DNA of 64,000 nt from Candidatus Poribacteria bacterium (GTDB taxonomy: Bacteria; Poribacteria; WGA-4E; UBA9662), in NCBI GenBank assembly GCA_030748495.1, contig JASMLX010000008.1, positions 19,501 to 83,500 on the forward strand. The letters are read 5' to 3'. A model generated the notes under the pieces. It had not been told where the DNA came from, made no database searches, and saw only the letters and a list, made by a program, of their open reading frames with translations. This document shows positions 1 to 8,507 of the stretch, in pieces. The position numbers and the translations under genes were made by a program. Positions within the stretch are counted from its first letter, which is position 1; each line of letters starts with the position of its first letter.

Positions 1-1
1 T

Positions 2-100
2 CCTTACCCACTGATCGACAGCTTGGGGATGACAACTCCTGAGCGACATTCAGCCGTTGTGCTTGAGGAGATCTTTCAGCCGGTGAATCCCCTTCTCTAG
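2..100 (+). CDS. C-terminal end of an unidentified protein (partial)
   Basis: An open frame runs in from the left edge and ends at TAG 98-100, encoding about 32 residues that end in FQPVNPLL. The beginning lies outside the window. The residue mix (PYPLIDSLGM, HSAVVLEEIF) looks like normal protein, but nothing in it identifies a family. It could also be a chance open frame, because only 33 codons are visible. Confidence 0.3.
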   Translation, partial: PYPLIDSLGMTTPERHSAVVLEEIFQPVNPLL

Positions 101-356
101 CAAGCCAGTTCGACCTACTCTTCTCATTCATAGCCTTTCCGCGCGAATGTTAAGTATACATAGAATCGGCGGGGCTGTCAAACCAATTTTGCGACTGTGA
201 GATAACCGGCAGTTACCCCTTGGCAACGGTGTAAAGTTCGTTATCCTTATTCCCGTTGATAATACTATCGCCAACGCCGCTGGGGCAGGAAAAACGAAAA
301 TTCCAGCGCTTGAAAAGGGGAAATGTATGAAACGAATCAGCAAGAATCCAAGAAAC

Positions 357-379
357 AGCCCCGCTACAGAAGCGGGGCT
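357..379 (-). terminator. Stem-loop terminator candidate after the secreted paralogue pair
   Basis: A perfect 9-bp GC-rich stem (AGCCCCGCT / AGCGGGGCT) encloses a 5-nt loop, 36 nt beyond the stop codon at 415. Read on the minus strand it is followed by a short T-rich stretch (TGTTTCTT), so it fits an intrinsic terminator for the two genes upstream, with a weak T-tract. The remainder of 101-414 shows no convincing gene. Confidence 0.55.
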
Positions 380-414
380 GGCTAGTGCAAGGATATATCG
401 AGGCCTTTACTTGT

Positions 415-1218
415 TCAGTAGGCCTGTTTCAGTGTGCCCCAAGTGGTGGTCAGCTTATCCTGAACTTCGACCGGGAATGGATTATCCAGATCTTTGAAGT
501 ACTCAAAATGGGAAGTGAGTTTTGCCGCCCCAGGTCCCTCTGCAATCCCAGAATAGATGCTGACTTGCAGCGGGTCTTTCAACTTCAACTCATGCTCGCC
601 AACCAGGTTCCACTTATCCTTTTCTTTTAGTTTAAACCAAGTCGTAAATTTATCTTTTTTACGTTGCATCCGCATAAACATAGGTAGTGCGCCCTGTTTG
701 ACCTTTCCATAAGTGGCTGCTGTTCCTGTCAAGCCGGGATCACCATCCCGTTGCCTGGCCTGATATTGCAAAACTGCGGTATTTCCTTCCCCTGCACCTC
801 GCCCCCATAACTTAAGGGTGACCCAGTCAGGTGCATCACCCTTGTTGGGTGCTTTGCTTGTAGGTGATAAAGCTACAATGCCTTGAACCGTACTCCCATC
901 TCTATAATCGTGGATCAAGTGGGTCTCCACATGGAAGTCACCTGAGTGTTCTTGGTACAAGCGATTGGATTGATCATCGCCCCAGAGATTACGATTGTTC
1001 TCTCCTGCAATGGTTAACCAACCTTCCTTCGTTTTTCCAAGGTCCCACTTCTTAGGTTCGTTTGACCATTTCCAATTTGGGTTTTTGAAGGCGTTACCCT
1101 CAAATGGATCTCCCAGTGATTCGGCCGCCTGTATTGAAACATCGTTGCTGAGAAATAGTACTAGCTGGAGAAGTACTGTTATTAAAGCAGGGAGAAATTT
1201 GTTTAAATTACTTTTCAT
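415..1218 (-). CDS. Secreted concanavalin-like (DUF1349/LamG-like) protein, paralogue 1
   Basis: This encodes 267 residues. A GTG at 1293 would add 25 residues, but ATG 1218 is chosen because it starts directly at a signal peptide (residues 1 to about 32, hydrophobic LITVLLQLVLFL then IQAA) and gives the same length as the neighbouring paralogue. The mature part has alternating strands with VTLKLWGRGAG, VLQYQARQRDGD, TTWFKLK and VSIYSGIAEG, which resembles the jelly-roll fold used for carbohydrate or surface binding. No catalytic motif is visible. It ends in KLTTTWGTLK, matching the NRLTTTWGHLK tail of the paralogue. It lies 144 nt downstream of that gene on the same strand and probably shares its transcript. 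The function is unknown; export to the envelope or medium is likely. Confidence 0.7.
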   Translation of the reverse strand: MKSNLNKFLPALITVLLQLVLFLSNDVSIQAAESLGDPFEGNAFKNPNWKWSNEPKKWDLGKTKEGWLTIAGENNRNLWGDDQSNRLYQEHSGDFHVETHLIHDYRDGSTVQGIVALSPTSKAPNKGDAPDWVTLKLWGRGAGEGNTAVLQYQARQRDGDPGLTGTAATYGKVKQGALPMFMRMQRKKDKFTTWFKLKEKDKWNLVGEHELKLKDPLQVSIYSGIAEGPGAAKLTSHFEYFKDLDNPFPVEVQDKLTTTWGTLKQAY

Positions 1219-1362
1219 TGACAATTCCATTCGCATTGAAATAAATGCGGCCCAGCCTGGAAGCCAGACCGCATTTATTTTATTATCTGTCACGCTAATT
1301 CTGTCCCCAGAGAGTTTGCATTATAGACAGATTTTACAGTGACAGATATCAGAGTATCCTAA

Positions 1363-2163
1363 CTACTCAGACTTGAGGTGGCCCCAAGTAGTTGTTAGCC
1401 GATTCCTTGGATCCACAGCTGTGACTGGTGCCGAGGCTTCGAGGAAATTTTCAAAGTTAACTGTCAGTTTACCTTTTGTATCAGCGATTCCGGCGTAGAT
1501 GCCAACTTTGATCGGATCCTTTAGTGCATTGGTAACTTTGCCAACTGGTAACCAATCCCCTTTGCCTTCCGGTTTGAACCAGGTTTCGTAGGTGTTACCT
1601 TCTCTTTTCAGACGCATAGCAATCGAGATTTTGCCCGCTTTGGGTTGATAATTTTTCCCATCCGCGAATTTGAAAGTACCGACGTACCCGAGGTCAGCAG
1701 CATCGTTTTCGCGACGTTGGTACTGCAAAACGGCGTTATCACCTTGGTCTGCACCGCGCCCCCATAATTTCAGCGTTACCCACTCGCCGTCTCGTTTCTT
1801 GCTGTCTTGGGTGGTTTCTGACTTGACTAGGATCCCGGCCACAGTGCTGGCGCCGCTATAGTCATTCAGAAAATTGGTACTGATATCGAAACTCTGCTGA
1901 CTGACTTCTTGGTAGAAAATCAGGGCGTCGCTGTTTCCCCAGACATTACCGTTGAAACCACCGACAACTTTTAGTTTGCCACCATTGACCTCAAATTTTC
2001 CGACTTTTGGATTATCAATGCTCCAAAACTTGCTCAAACTCGAGCCTTCAAATTCGTCGCTCTGTAGCTTATCTTTGAGCCCCGCTAGAGACGGTACGAC
2101 CGCTGATCCGAGAACAAAGAGACTGCAGATACACATCGTAAAAATACGACCCACTTTTGACAT
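1363..2163 (-). CDS. Secreted concanavalin-like (DUF1349/LamG-like) protein, paralogue 2
   Basis: This encodes 266 residues with a clean signal peptide (residues 1-27, cleavage after SLA). It aligns along its whole length with the downstream gene: DEFEGSSLSKFWSIDN, VTLKLWGRGADQGDNAVLQY, ETWFKPEGKGDW, KVGIYAGIAD and the terminal NRLTTTWGHLK. The pattern FEG..L..W, then LKLWGRG, then Y.R, suggests a secreted beta-sandwich of the DUF1349/LamG kind. GAGGAG lies 11 nt before the ATG and a good sigma-70 promoter lies at 2237-2265. The pair is a tandem duplication that has diverged considerably, so both copies are probably maintained. The ligand and function cannot be read from the sequence. Confidence 0.75.
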   Translation of the reverse strand: MSKVGRIFTMCICSLFVLGSAVVPSLAGLKDKLQSDEFEGSSLSKFWSIDNPKVGKFEVNGGKLKVVGGFNGNVWGNSDALIFYQEVSQQSFDISTNFLNDYSGASTVAGILVKSETTQDSKKRDGEWVTLKLWGRGADQGDNAVLQYQRRENDAADLGYVGTFKFADGKNYQPKAGKISIAMRLKREGNTYETWFKPEGKGDWLPVGKVTNALKDPIKVGIYAGIADTKGKLTVNFENFLEASAPVTAVDPRNRLTTTWGHLKSE

Positions 2164-2236
2164 TAATTAATTAGCTCCTCTTAGAAACCAGTGGCCATTT
2201 AGCCCCGATTTCAATTCTAATATAGACTTCGTTTTT

Positions 2237-2265
2237 ATGCTACCACAAACAAAATACCACGTCAA
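2237..2265 (-). promoter_or_regulatory. Sigma-70 type promoter for the secreted paralogue pair
   Basis: On the minus strand TTGACG (2265-2260, 5 of 6 to consensus) and TAGCAT (2242-2237, 4 of 6) are separated by exactly 17 nt. The expected start is near 2230, giving a leader of about 65 nt before the ATG at 2163. Spacing and position are right; no experimental support exists here. Confidence 0.5.
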
Positions 2266-3187
2266 TGAAAACCACGGTGTTCATTACGGATGACACACTC
2301 AATTAGATAAATTAGATCGGTCAAGACAAGACCTGGATCAATGAAAGGTATTGGCATCCGTTGACTAAGCTAAACCTTCGCTAAAATAGCCGACAAAGTT
2401 ACTAACCTCTATTAGTAAGTGAGTGGAGTAATTTGTTCACCCGTTTGATCGATAAATTCGAATTTCTTAATCTTTCTTAACCTGAGTTCTAAATCTGCAT
2501 TATCTACTGCCACCTAAAAAACTAGACTTACACCTGATCGAGTGCGGGTGGAAGTTAGTTAAGAGAGGAAGTGTTCGCGATAAGATACTATGAGATCGAG
2601 CTTTAAGAAAATGATAACTGATTGTCTTCAACGATTCGGAACTAGGTATCAAAACAGACTAGTGTCTCTTTTAACTCTCAATTTCCAACTCTTCAGTGAA
2701 TTAAATTTAAAACCGTGAACGAGTATAGTTTGCTGTCGCCTGGTAACACCTGGCTGTCTGGTTCTAGTAGTTCCTACTCCCCGGGTTGTTGGGGCAGTGG
2801 GCCACCGATTGGCGTCAGTATTGTCGTCGGTCGTCAGAAAGGCTTTTGAGACCTTGAAAGCGTCGATCTGTGGGTCGATCAGTGCTTCTTGCAACACTTT
2901 AAATATCCGAGACACAAAAACAGAGGAGATTGATACTGTTCTGATAATCGTTACCCTCCACCAGTAAGCCCAACCCTATCAGGAAGACAACCCCTGTGGG
3001 GAAGCGCGACTGACTAATTGGTATACGCTGGCCGTCATCGTCAACTACCAGACCTCGACTAAAGTAGTCTCTGTTTCCTGCTGTTATGTTGTTCTTCATA
3101 TTGATTTTTAGTAGTCATCTGTACCCTCAGAATGTAGAATTAAAAGTAATTTACCCTGTCTAACTTCTGATTCACGATGCAATTATC
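2266..3187. other. Gap of about 0.9 kb without a convincing gene
   Basis: Only short open frames occur here (for example minus 2649-2915 and 2899-3099). They have no ribosome site, no signal peptide and no recognisable motif, and their compositions look like translated noise. No tRNA-like or repeat structure was seen. It may be the eroded remains of an older gene, like other gaps in this window. Confidence 0.4.
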
Positions 3188-5737
3188 ATGAAACTACGTT
3201 TTTTGGGTGGGATTGATGAAGTTGGTGCTTCCTGTTTACTGTTAGAACTAGAAACCGCTTCCTCCGACCCACCCCTGCGCCTGTTGATTGATAGCGGGAT
3301 CCGGTTACGAGCGAGGGAGGGTGACTATTTGCCTCTGTTGGAACAGATCGGGCCGGCTGGCGGCCTAGACGCGGTAGTAATCACCCACAGCCATATTGAC
3401 CATATCGGTTCCTTACCCATCATCTACCAATCCTACCCTAGTCTACCTCTCTATACCACTTTGGCCAGTAGTAGTATTATGCCCATCCAGTGGCAGGATT
3501 CACTCAAGCTGATGCAACTGCGAGCTCAAGAGGAAGAGATCTCCCCTTTCTACGATCAGCAGGATGTTCAACGGGCACTGCAGGCGATCCGACCTGCGCC
3601 CTTTGCTCAGACTCTGTCTCTGTTCCAGGACCGGCTTCAATTAACCTTCTATCCGGCCGGTCATATCCTAGGGGCAGCCTCCGTCTTCCTGCAGACCGAC
3701 TGCGAATCAATCTGGATTAGCGGTGACCTATCGGTGGATGGGCAAAAAACCATTCCCGGTATGGTAGTTCCGCCCATTGAACCGGAGGTAATTGTTCTGG
3801 AGTCGACCTATGGTAGTTTTACCCACCCTCCACGTCAGATAGAGGAGTCCAGGTTGGTAGAACAGGCGGCAGAGGTAACCACGGCTGGTGGAGCCATCCT
3901 ATATCCGGTCTTCGCTATTGGTCGCTCACAGGAGGTAATCCTGATTCTGTCCCAGGCCATTGAACAGGGGCGGATGGAACCGGTGCCTATCTTTGTCGAT
4001 GGTATGGTACTCTCCATCTGTGAAGTCTACCAACGACATCTGGAACTGTTACAGCCGGCTCTAAGACGCCGAATCGAAAAACAGGGACCGGTCCTCAGCC
4101 GCTACAAAAAGATTGTGCGGCCAGTACGTTCGGCTAAACAGCGGCAGGAATACAGTCTGCTTCGACCAGCTATCTTTGTGGCTACTGCTGGCATGTTGGG
4201 CGGCGGCCCTAGTGTGTTCTACGCGCAACAGTTGCTGAACGAACCTAAAAATTTAATGGCCATTACCGGTTATCAGGACGAAGAGTCACCAGGCCGACAA
4301 TTACAGCGAGTGGCAGCCGGTGAAAGAGAACCGATCAAGGTGGGCGGACGTTCAATACAGCCCAAATGTCAGATCCAAAGCTACGGTCTGAGCGCGCACG
4401 CCGACCGACAACAACTGTTGGATCTGCTAGGTAAACTGCAGGCAGGGACGAGAAACTGCCGCGTCATTCTGGGACACGGTGAAGCACAGGCTAGAGCCGA
4501 TTTACGCCAATTACTGCAGGAGAATGGGATTCGCCAGGTTGACCTCCCCCTGCTGGGTGATAGCCTGCAGATTGTCCCCAGCCAGACTCAACCTGTTCGC
4601 TTGACAGCCATCGATTCCAGCCCGCAAGAGGAACCGCATCCGCTATTGATCCGAGAAGGCAAAATATTATCGCAAGACCTGCCGCTGTTGGCTAACCATC
4701 TCCTGCAACGAGACGGGGCTGGGCACTACTACTCAATTCAGGATTTAATTCTGAGTGCCGGTAACGCCGAAGGGGCGGTAGCGAAAGATGAAATTGAGAG
4801 GGTGAGCCGAATGCTACGCTATAAACACTCACCTTTCAAAGGCCATGCTAAATCAGGGGTGTTGTTCCGGGTAAAGACAGCCACGGCGGAGACGGATCCT
4901 GCCGCCGGTATGGATCTGAACACGGCACTGACAGTAGTAGATCAGCTAATTCCGGCGGGTAGTGGGTTGTATCGTCGAGGCGGCGATGTGCAGCATCAAA
5001 GTCTGCGGCTCTACTTTGCCTTTCCCGACGCCCTGGAGTCCTCGACAGTGGAATTAATCGAGCAGGTACAGCAGGAGACGGGTTGGAAGGTGCAGGTCCA
5101 TCCGCAACCCCATCAGCAGTTGATGATGGAGACTCTGAGTCGGCTACTACCCGATGGTAGCAATTGGGGCAAAAACCCCTCCATCCATCTGGAGCAGAAA
5201 CGGGTCGAATTACAGTTAAGCTCAGCTAGGGAATTGGAGGCGGCTGAACTGGAAGTGTTGGGCGCTCAGTTTCTGGCTCAAACCGGTTACCAACTACAGT
5301 TGTGCAATAAGGAAACGGCTGCCACAGCGGCGGGCTCGATGGAGATCAACCAAGCCTTCCAGGCTATTAGAGACTATTTCCAGCAGCAGCCTCATCAACC
5401 GCTCAAAATAGGTCAGAAAGGGGCCACGCTGGAACTAAGCTTCATCACGGCCGAGATTGGCTGCCGCTATCAATCACAACTGAGTCGACTGGAAGAGAGC
5501 ATCGGCTGGCCTATCCAGCTCCGATCCAGCCCCAATCAGGACCAACTGCTCAAAACCGCCCGCCAGCTGATTCCCGCCACCTGGGAGTTGAAGGGACAAC
5601 CCGGTGTTTTACAGGCGGAGAAAGCGGTTCGGGTGCGGGTAAGCAACAGTGGATCGGAGGCTGGGAGACGGGAAATTGAGCAAGCATTCGAACAACAAAC
5701 CGGCTACACCCTTCAGTTCTCCATTCCATCAGCCTAG
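3188..5737 (+). CDS. Metallo-beta-lactamase/beta-CASP family RNA nuclease with long C-terminal extension
   Basis: This encodes 849 residues. Residues 1 to about 450 form an MBL/beta-CASP nuclease of the RNase J and CPSF73-like superfamily: H67, H69, D71 and H72 in THSHIDHIGS, the AGHILGAAS motif, WISGDLS, the beta-CASP segment with STYG and FAIGRSQE, SAHAD with H404, and GHGE with H430. These residues bind two zinc ions and cleave RNA in known members. The remaining 400 residues are not part of the usual enzyme (about 450 residues for Ysh1-like forms). They contain related units built around ETGWKVQV, QTGYQLQL, SIGWPIQL and QTGYTLQF, each followed by a stretch with RLLP or QLIP. They may be KH-like RNA-binding modules, which is inference. 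The gene stands alone. The start ATG follows the motif-bearing N-terminus closely, and no strong ribosome site is visible. Confidence 0.85.
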   Translation: MKLRFLGGIDEVGASCLLLELETASSDPPLRLLIDSGIRLRAREGDYLPLLEQIGPAGGLDAVVITHSHIDHIGSLPIIYQSYPSLPLYTTLASSSIMPIQWQDSLKLMQLRAQEEEISPFYDQQDVQRALQAIRPAPFAQTLSLFQDRLQLTFYPAGHILGAASVFLQTDCESIWISGDLSVDGQKTIPGMVVPPIEPEVIVLESTYGSFTHPPRQIEESRLVEQAAEVTTAGGAILYPVFAIGRSQEVILILSQAIEQGRMEPVPIFVDGMVLSICEVYQRHLELLQPALRRRIEKQGPVLSRYKKIVRPVRSAKQRQEYSLLRPAIFVATAGMLGGGPSVFYAQQLLNEPKNLMAITGYQDEESPGRQLQRVAAGEREPIKVGGRSIQPKCQIQSYGLSAHADRQQLLDLLGKLQAGTRNCRVILGHGEAQARADLRQLLQENGIRQVDLPLLGDSLQIVPSQTQPVRLTAIDSSPQEEPHPLLIREGKILSQDLPLLANHLLQRDGAGHYYSIQDLILSAGNAEGAVAKDEIERVSRMLRYKHSPFKGHAKSGVLFRVKTATAETDPAAGMDLNTALTVVDQLIPAGSGLYRRGGDVQHQSLRLYFAFPDALESSTVELIEQVQQETGWKVQVHPQPHQQLMMETLSRLLPDGSNWGKNPSIHLEQKRVELQLSSARELEAAELEVLGAQFLAQTGYQLQLCNKETAATAAGSMEINQAFQAIRDYFQQQPHQPLKIGQKGATLELSFITAEIGCRYQSQLSRLEESIGWPIQLRSSPNQDQLLKTARQLIPATWELKGQPGVLQAEKAVRVRVSNSGSEAGRREIEQAFEQQTGYTLQFSIPSA

Positions 5738-6094
5738 AGCCACCCTTTGCTTGGCTGTACAATCCTCCTCTACAAAGCTGATGGCAGTCGGTTCCCTTAA
5801 ATGGAAGAATTTAAAAAAGAGAATGAAGGCCGAAAAAGAGGATGAGTCGAGGAGATGACTCACCTCACACAAGAAGAAAGTTTGGAAGATAGTGTGAGTG
5901 TCAATTAACTTTACTTAAACTGAGTTATCGAAACAAAAAAGACGAGTGCTGAGTACTCGCCCTAGTTGTTCTTCTGTAACATCTTGTGTAAGGTTTAATG
6001 CAGCAAGACACCTCCTCTAATCGCGCATTATAAACCAAGCACGGATTTCAGCCATGATTTTACGCAATAATTGGAAAATGCCCTCCAAGCCAAA
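5738..6094. other. Gap of about 0.36 kb, no gene seen
   Basis: This holds no plausible coding frame. A weak hairpin (CGAGT / ACTCG around 5942-5960) preceded by an A-run may help end the nuclease transcript, but it lacks a T-tract on the plus strand. Nothing else was recognised. Confidence 0.35.
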
Positions 6095-6415
6095 TTACTT
6101 TAGAATTACCATTTTTCTGGTTTCTGTATAACCTTCTGCTTGCATTTAATAGAAGCTGGAATTGCACATTATCAGAAGCAACTGATTTTTAATTTTACTG
6201 TTGATGGACTTACTAATAGTAAGTCCATCTGCCCATTTGACTCTCAGGTGAGTAGATCTAACTTTAAGGTCTAAGAGCCTGTTCAGAATCTTTTCAACAA
6301 AGAGTCGCACCTGACCGGTGCTTTGACACTGGAAGGAATAGTAAATTTTGGTTTTTATATCGAACTTGGCTATCTCGCCGGAAAGACAACATGTGATCAC
6401 AATTGTCTGGCTCAA
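6095..6415 (-). pseudogene. Decayed C-terminal sorting-type (FlgD-Ig/T9SS-like) domain
   Basis: On the minus strand a frame reads STGQVRLFVEKILNRLL, then LRVKWADGLT, then after damage FY-stop-MQAEGYTETRKMVILK and a TAA at 6095-6097. This order matches the beta-sandwich tail found at the end of secreted proteins of the type IX or FlgD-Ig kind: xTGxVxLxVYNILG, xVxWDG, GxYFYxxQAxxxxETRKMVIL. There is an in-frame stop before the last block and the lead-in NPFNP motif is not recognisable, so the gene is dead. The last 14 codons share sequence with the second remnant at 19705. Its parent protein would have been exported. Confidence 0.55.
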
Positions 6416-6437
6416 TTAAGTTCGGGTCTTGTAATAC

Positions 6438-6472
6438 CTGTCCGGCATTCGGTAGCCCTTGGTGCCGGACAG
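6438..6472. repeat. Perfect 10-bp inverted repeat (hairpin)
   Basis: CTGTCCGGCA at 6438-6447 is mirrored by TGCCGGACAG at 6463-6472, with a 15-nt loop. It lies inside the decayed region upstream of the sorting-domain remnant. There is no T-tract on either side, so it is not a typical terminator. It could be a leftover of a mobile element or an RNA hairpin. Confidence 0.4.
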
Positions 6473-6674
6473 CTTTGGGATTCCAACGTCAGTATAGCTT
6501 TATGAATTATCCTTCTTCGATGATTTGGACCATTATACTGAAACCTAACCCTATTAGGTAAAAGTTGCCGAATTAGGTCCAGTGTGTTCTTACATTAACT
6601 GGTAATTGAACTGGCAATTACTCCAAGTTACGGTTTGATTCTACTCAATCCTATGGAATTCGAATACGCTTCGC

Positions 6675-6850
6675 TTAACTGACAGGAACTGTGGTATTCA
6701 CCACCGGCATACACTCAAAGGTCGGATCTTCATTAGCCTCTGTTGGTACCGAAGTGCCATCAATAGAGATCTAACTCACATAACGCCCCTTGTTTCCCTT
6801 AAGCAGTGTTGCCCTTGCCTTCACAAAGTGACATTATAAAGGCCGGAAAA
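6675..6850 (-). pseudogene. Decayed secreted-protein remnant (unknown family)
   Basis: The minus strand reads LLKGNKGRYVS, an in-frame TAG at 6771-6773, then ISIDGTSVPTEANEDPTF and ECMPVVNTTVPVS to a TAA at 6675. The stretch around the stop reads as continuous protein and reaches back past a frameshift near 6800. It may belong to the same dead gene as the sorting-domain remnant downstream. The family is not recognised. Confidence 0.3.
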
Positions 6851-6967
6851 GACATATTTGACGACACGGATCAGCTCAATTTATAGTGTGTTGAAAATCG
6901 TTGGGGTCTTATAGTATCAGGGAGAAATGGAGTGGTCTGTTAATAACAGTTATTCCAAAACTGGCAC

Positions 6968-8089
6968 TTAGACGACAATCGGTTTTCCGGTAGTACCTAA
7001 TACCGGCTGCTGATTCAAATAGTAGAAGATTGTAGCCCATAAATCTTCGGGTTGAATCGGTTGATCAGCCGGTTCATAACCATGAGCATCAGACGCACCA
7101 ATCACCTGTCCACCTGGAACGCCACCGCCAGCTAGTAGTATTGAAAAAACGCGTGCGTGGTGGTCACGTCCACCTTGACAATTCAGTGTAGGTGAACGAC
7201 CAAACTCCCCCATTACACAAACTAACGTTCGTTCCAGCAACCCACAGCGGTCCATGTCTGCCAATAGTGCAGATATGGCCTGGTCAAACCCTCCCAGTTT
7301 TCGACGTAGAGCAGTAAAGATTTGGCGGTGATGATCCCATCCGTCGAGGTTAACTGTTACTAGACGAATACCCGTCTCAATCAATCGCCTAGCTAACAGA
7401 CAATTCCGACCGAATGGGGTTGAACCGTAATTAGTGTGAATCTGCTCCGGTTCCCGGCTGAAGTTAAAAGTACTTGCTGGAATTGAATGGCGACCAGGCC
7501 AATTAGTATAGGAAATACTACCGATTGGCCTAGTTGTTACTATTCCTTTCAAACCAAATACAGATTGATAACAACAACTATCTGGAAGTGAGTCACTGTT
7601 AGACGATCGATCTGGTATCTGGCCAAAAGGAGATCGACTGTTATACTTAATGGGTGATGGGATAGCGACAGCAGACTGAGTGATAGCATTTCTATCATTA
7701 GCATCTATGTAGTCTGCTGACTGGCGTTGGTCCATCAACAAATAGCGAGTGGCGGATTGATGCGCCAGTTTGGTCGAGGTCATTGAACGGATTAGACAGA
7801 CCTTGTCCATCTGTTGTGCCAGTTTGGGTAAATGTTCGCAGATCTCGATCCCAGGCACATTGGTTTTGATGGATTTAAATAGGCTACCGATTGCTGTTGG
7901 TGCCTCTGGTTTCATATCCCAGAGATCCAAGTGACTGGGACCACCATTGAGCCAAATGATCAATAACGAATCAGCTGTTGCGGAGGAGGATATGGCAGGC
8001 CTAAACGAATCTGGCAAGCCAATACTGAGACCACCAAGTAGGCTAGATTTGATAAAATTGCGACGGTCAAATGTGTGTTGCGCTTTCAT
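6968..8089 (-). CDS. DUF1501 family protein with Tat signal
   Basis: This encodes 373 residues. The N-terminus has a twin-arginine signal (FDRRNFIKSSLLGG, then a hydrophobic stretch), implying export in folded form. The body follows the DUF1501 family, related to the alkaline-phosphatase/sulfatase fold: IWLNGGPSHLDLWDMKP, GIEICEHLPKLAQQMDKV, IRSMTS, GWDHH, LVCVMGEFGRSP, GGRDHHARVFSILLAGGGV and GEPAD-like HGYEPAD near the end. These blocks are typical of planctomycetes and poribacteria. The molecular activity of the family is not established. At 373 residues it is shorter than the usual 430-480, mainly in the middle (residues 140-190). It faces away from the gamma-glutamyltransferase gene across a 418-bp gap. 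Confidence 0.85.
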   Translation of the reverse strand: MKAQHTFDRRNFIKSSLLGGLSIGLPDSFRPAISSSATADSLLIIWLNGGPSHLDLWDMKPEAPTAIGSLFKSIKTNVPGIEICEHLPKLAQQMDKVCLIRSMTSTKLAHQSATRYLLMDQRQSADYIDANDRNAITQSAVAIPSPIKYNSRSPFGQIPDRSSNSDSLPDSCCYQSVFGLKGIVTTRPIGSISYTNWPGRHSIPASTFNFSREPEQIHTNYGSTPFGRNCLLARRLIETGIRLVTVNLDGWDHHRQIFTALRRKLGGFDQAISALLADMDRCGLLERTLVCVMGEFGRSPTLNCQGGRDHHARVFSILLAGGGVPGGQVIGASDAHGYEPADQPIQPEDLWATIFYYLNQQPVLGTTGKPIVV

Positions 8090-8507
8090 ATCGATCCAAT
8101 TATACCGTACAGCCCTGGCATCGAGGTCGCTTTATTTAGTAGCGCCGACCAGGCAGGCAGTTGTCCTCTTGCTTATGAGTTATTATGAGGCGGTTTTACG
8201 ATTAAATTGGAGACACCGGCGTGCTGCCAGACATTTTGACGGAAATATACAGAATGGTCAATGTACCTTGTCGGAAACAATCCCGTAGATTCACATAATA
8301 GGTACAACTTACGAGATAGAAGGGGAGATAATTTTTGCTGTTTGTGATTATCCTTTTCATCCTGTTTCATGAGTAATTTTCTGTTATAATCTCGATATTG
8401 ATAAAATAGATCATACCTGTAATGGTATTATTTTACCCACCTAGTTTTGACATTAAGATCATTCTCCTGACAACAAGTCATCCAGATACAACACTTAATA
8501 GAATAAT
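8090..8507. other. 418-bp divergent intergenic region
   Basis: It separates the DUF1501 gene (minus) from the gamma-glutamyltransferase gene (plus). It contains an extended -10 promoter at 8382-8390. A 65-codon minus-strand frame (8173-8370) is present but has no motif and lies against the promoter, so it is not called. Confidence 0.4.
8382..8390 (+). promoter_or_regulatory. Extended -10 promoter candidate for the gamma-glutamyltransferase gene
   Basis: TGTTATAAT fits the extended -10 consensus TGnTATAAT exactly. No good -35 is found at 16-18 nt upstream, as is usual for this class. The predicted start is near 8397, leaving a leader of about 110 nt. Confidence 0.4.

Noticed and set aside
128..343. 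71-codon minus-strand open frame
   Set aside because: No ribosome site, no motif; lies beyond the terminator of the neighbouring operon.
2649..3099. Two overlapping short minus-strand frames (88 and 66 codons)
   Set aside because: No ribosome site or domain; compositions look random. They could be traces of an eroded gene but cannot be supported.
8173..8370. 65-codon minus-strand frame starting MKQDEKDNHK
   Set aside because: Antisense to the leader of the gamma-glutamyltransferase gene and overlapping its promoter; no motif.
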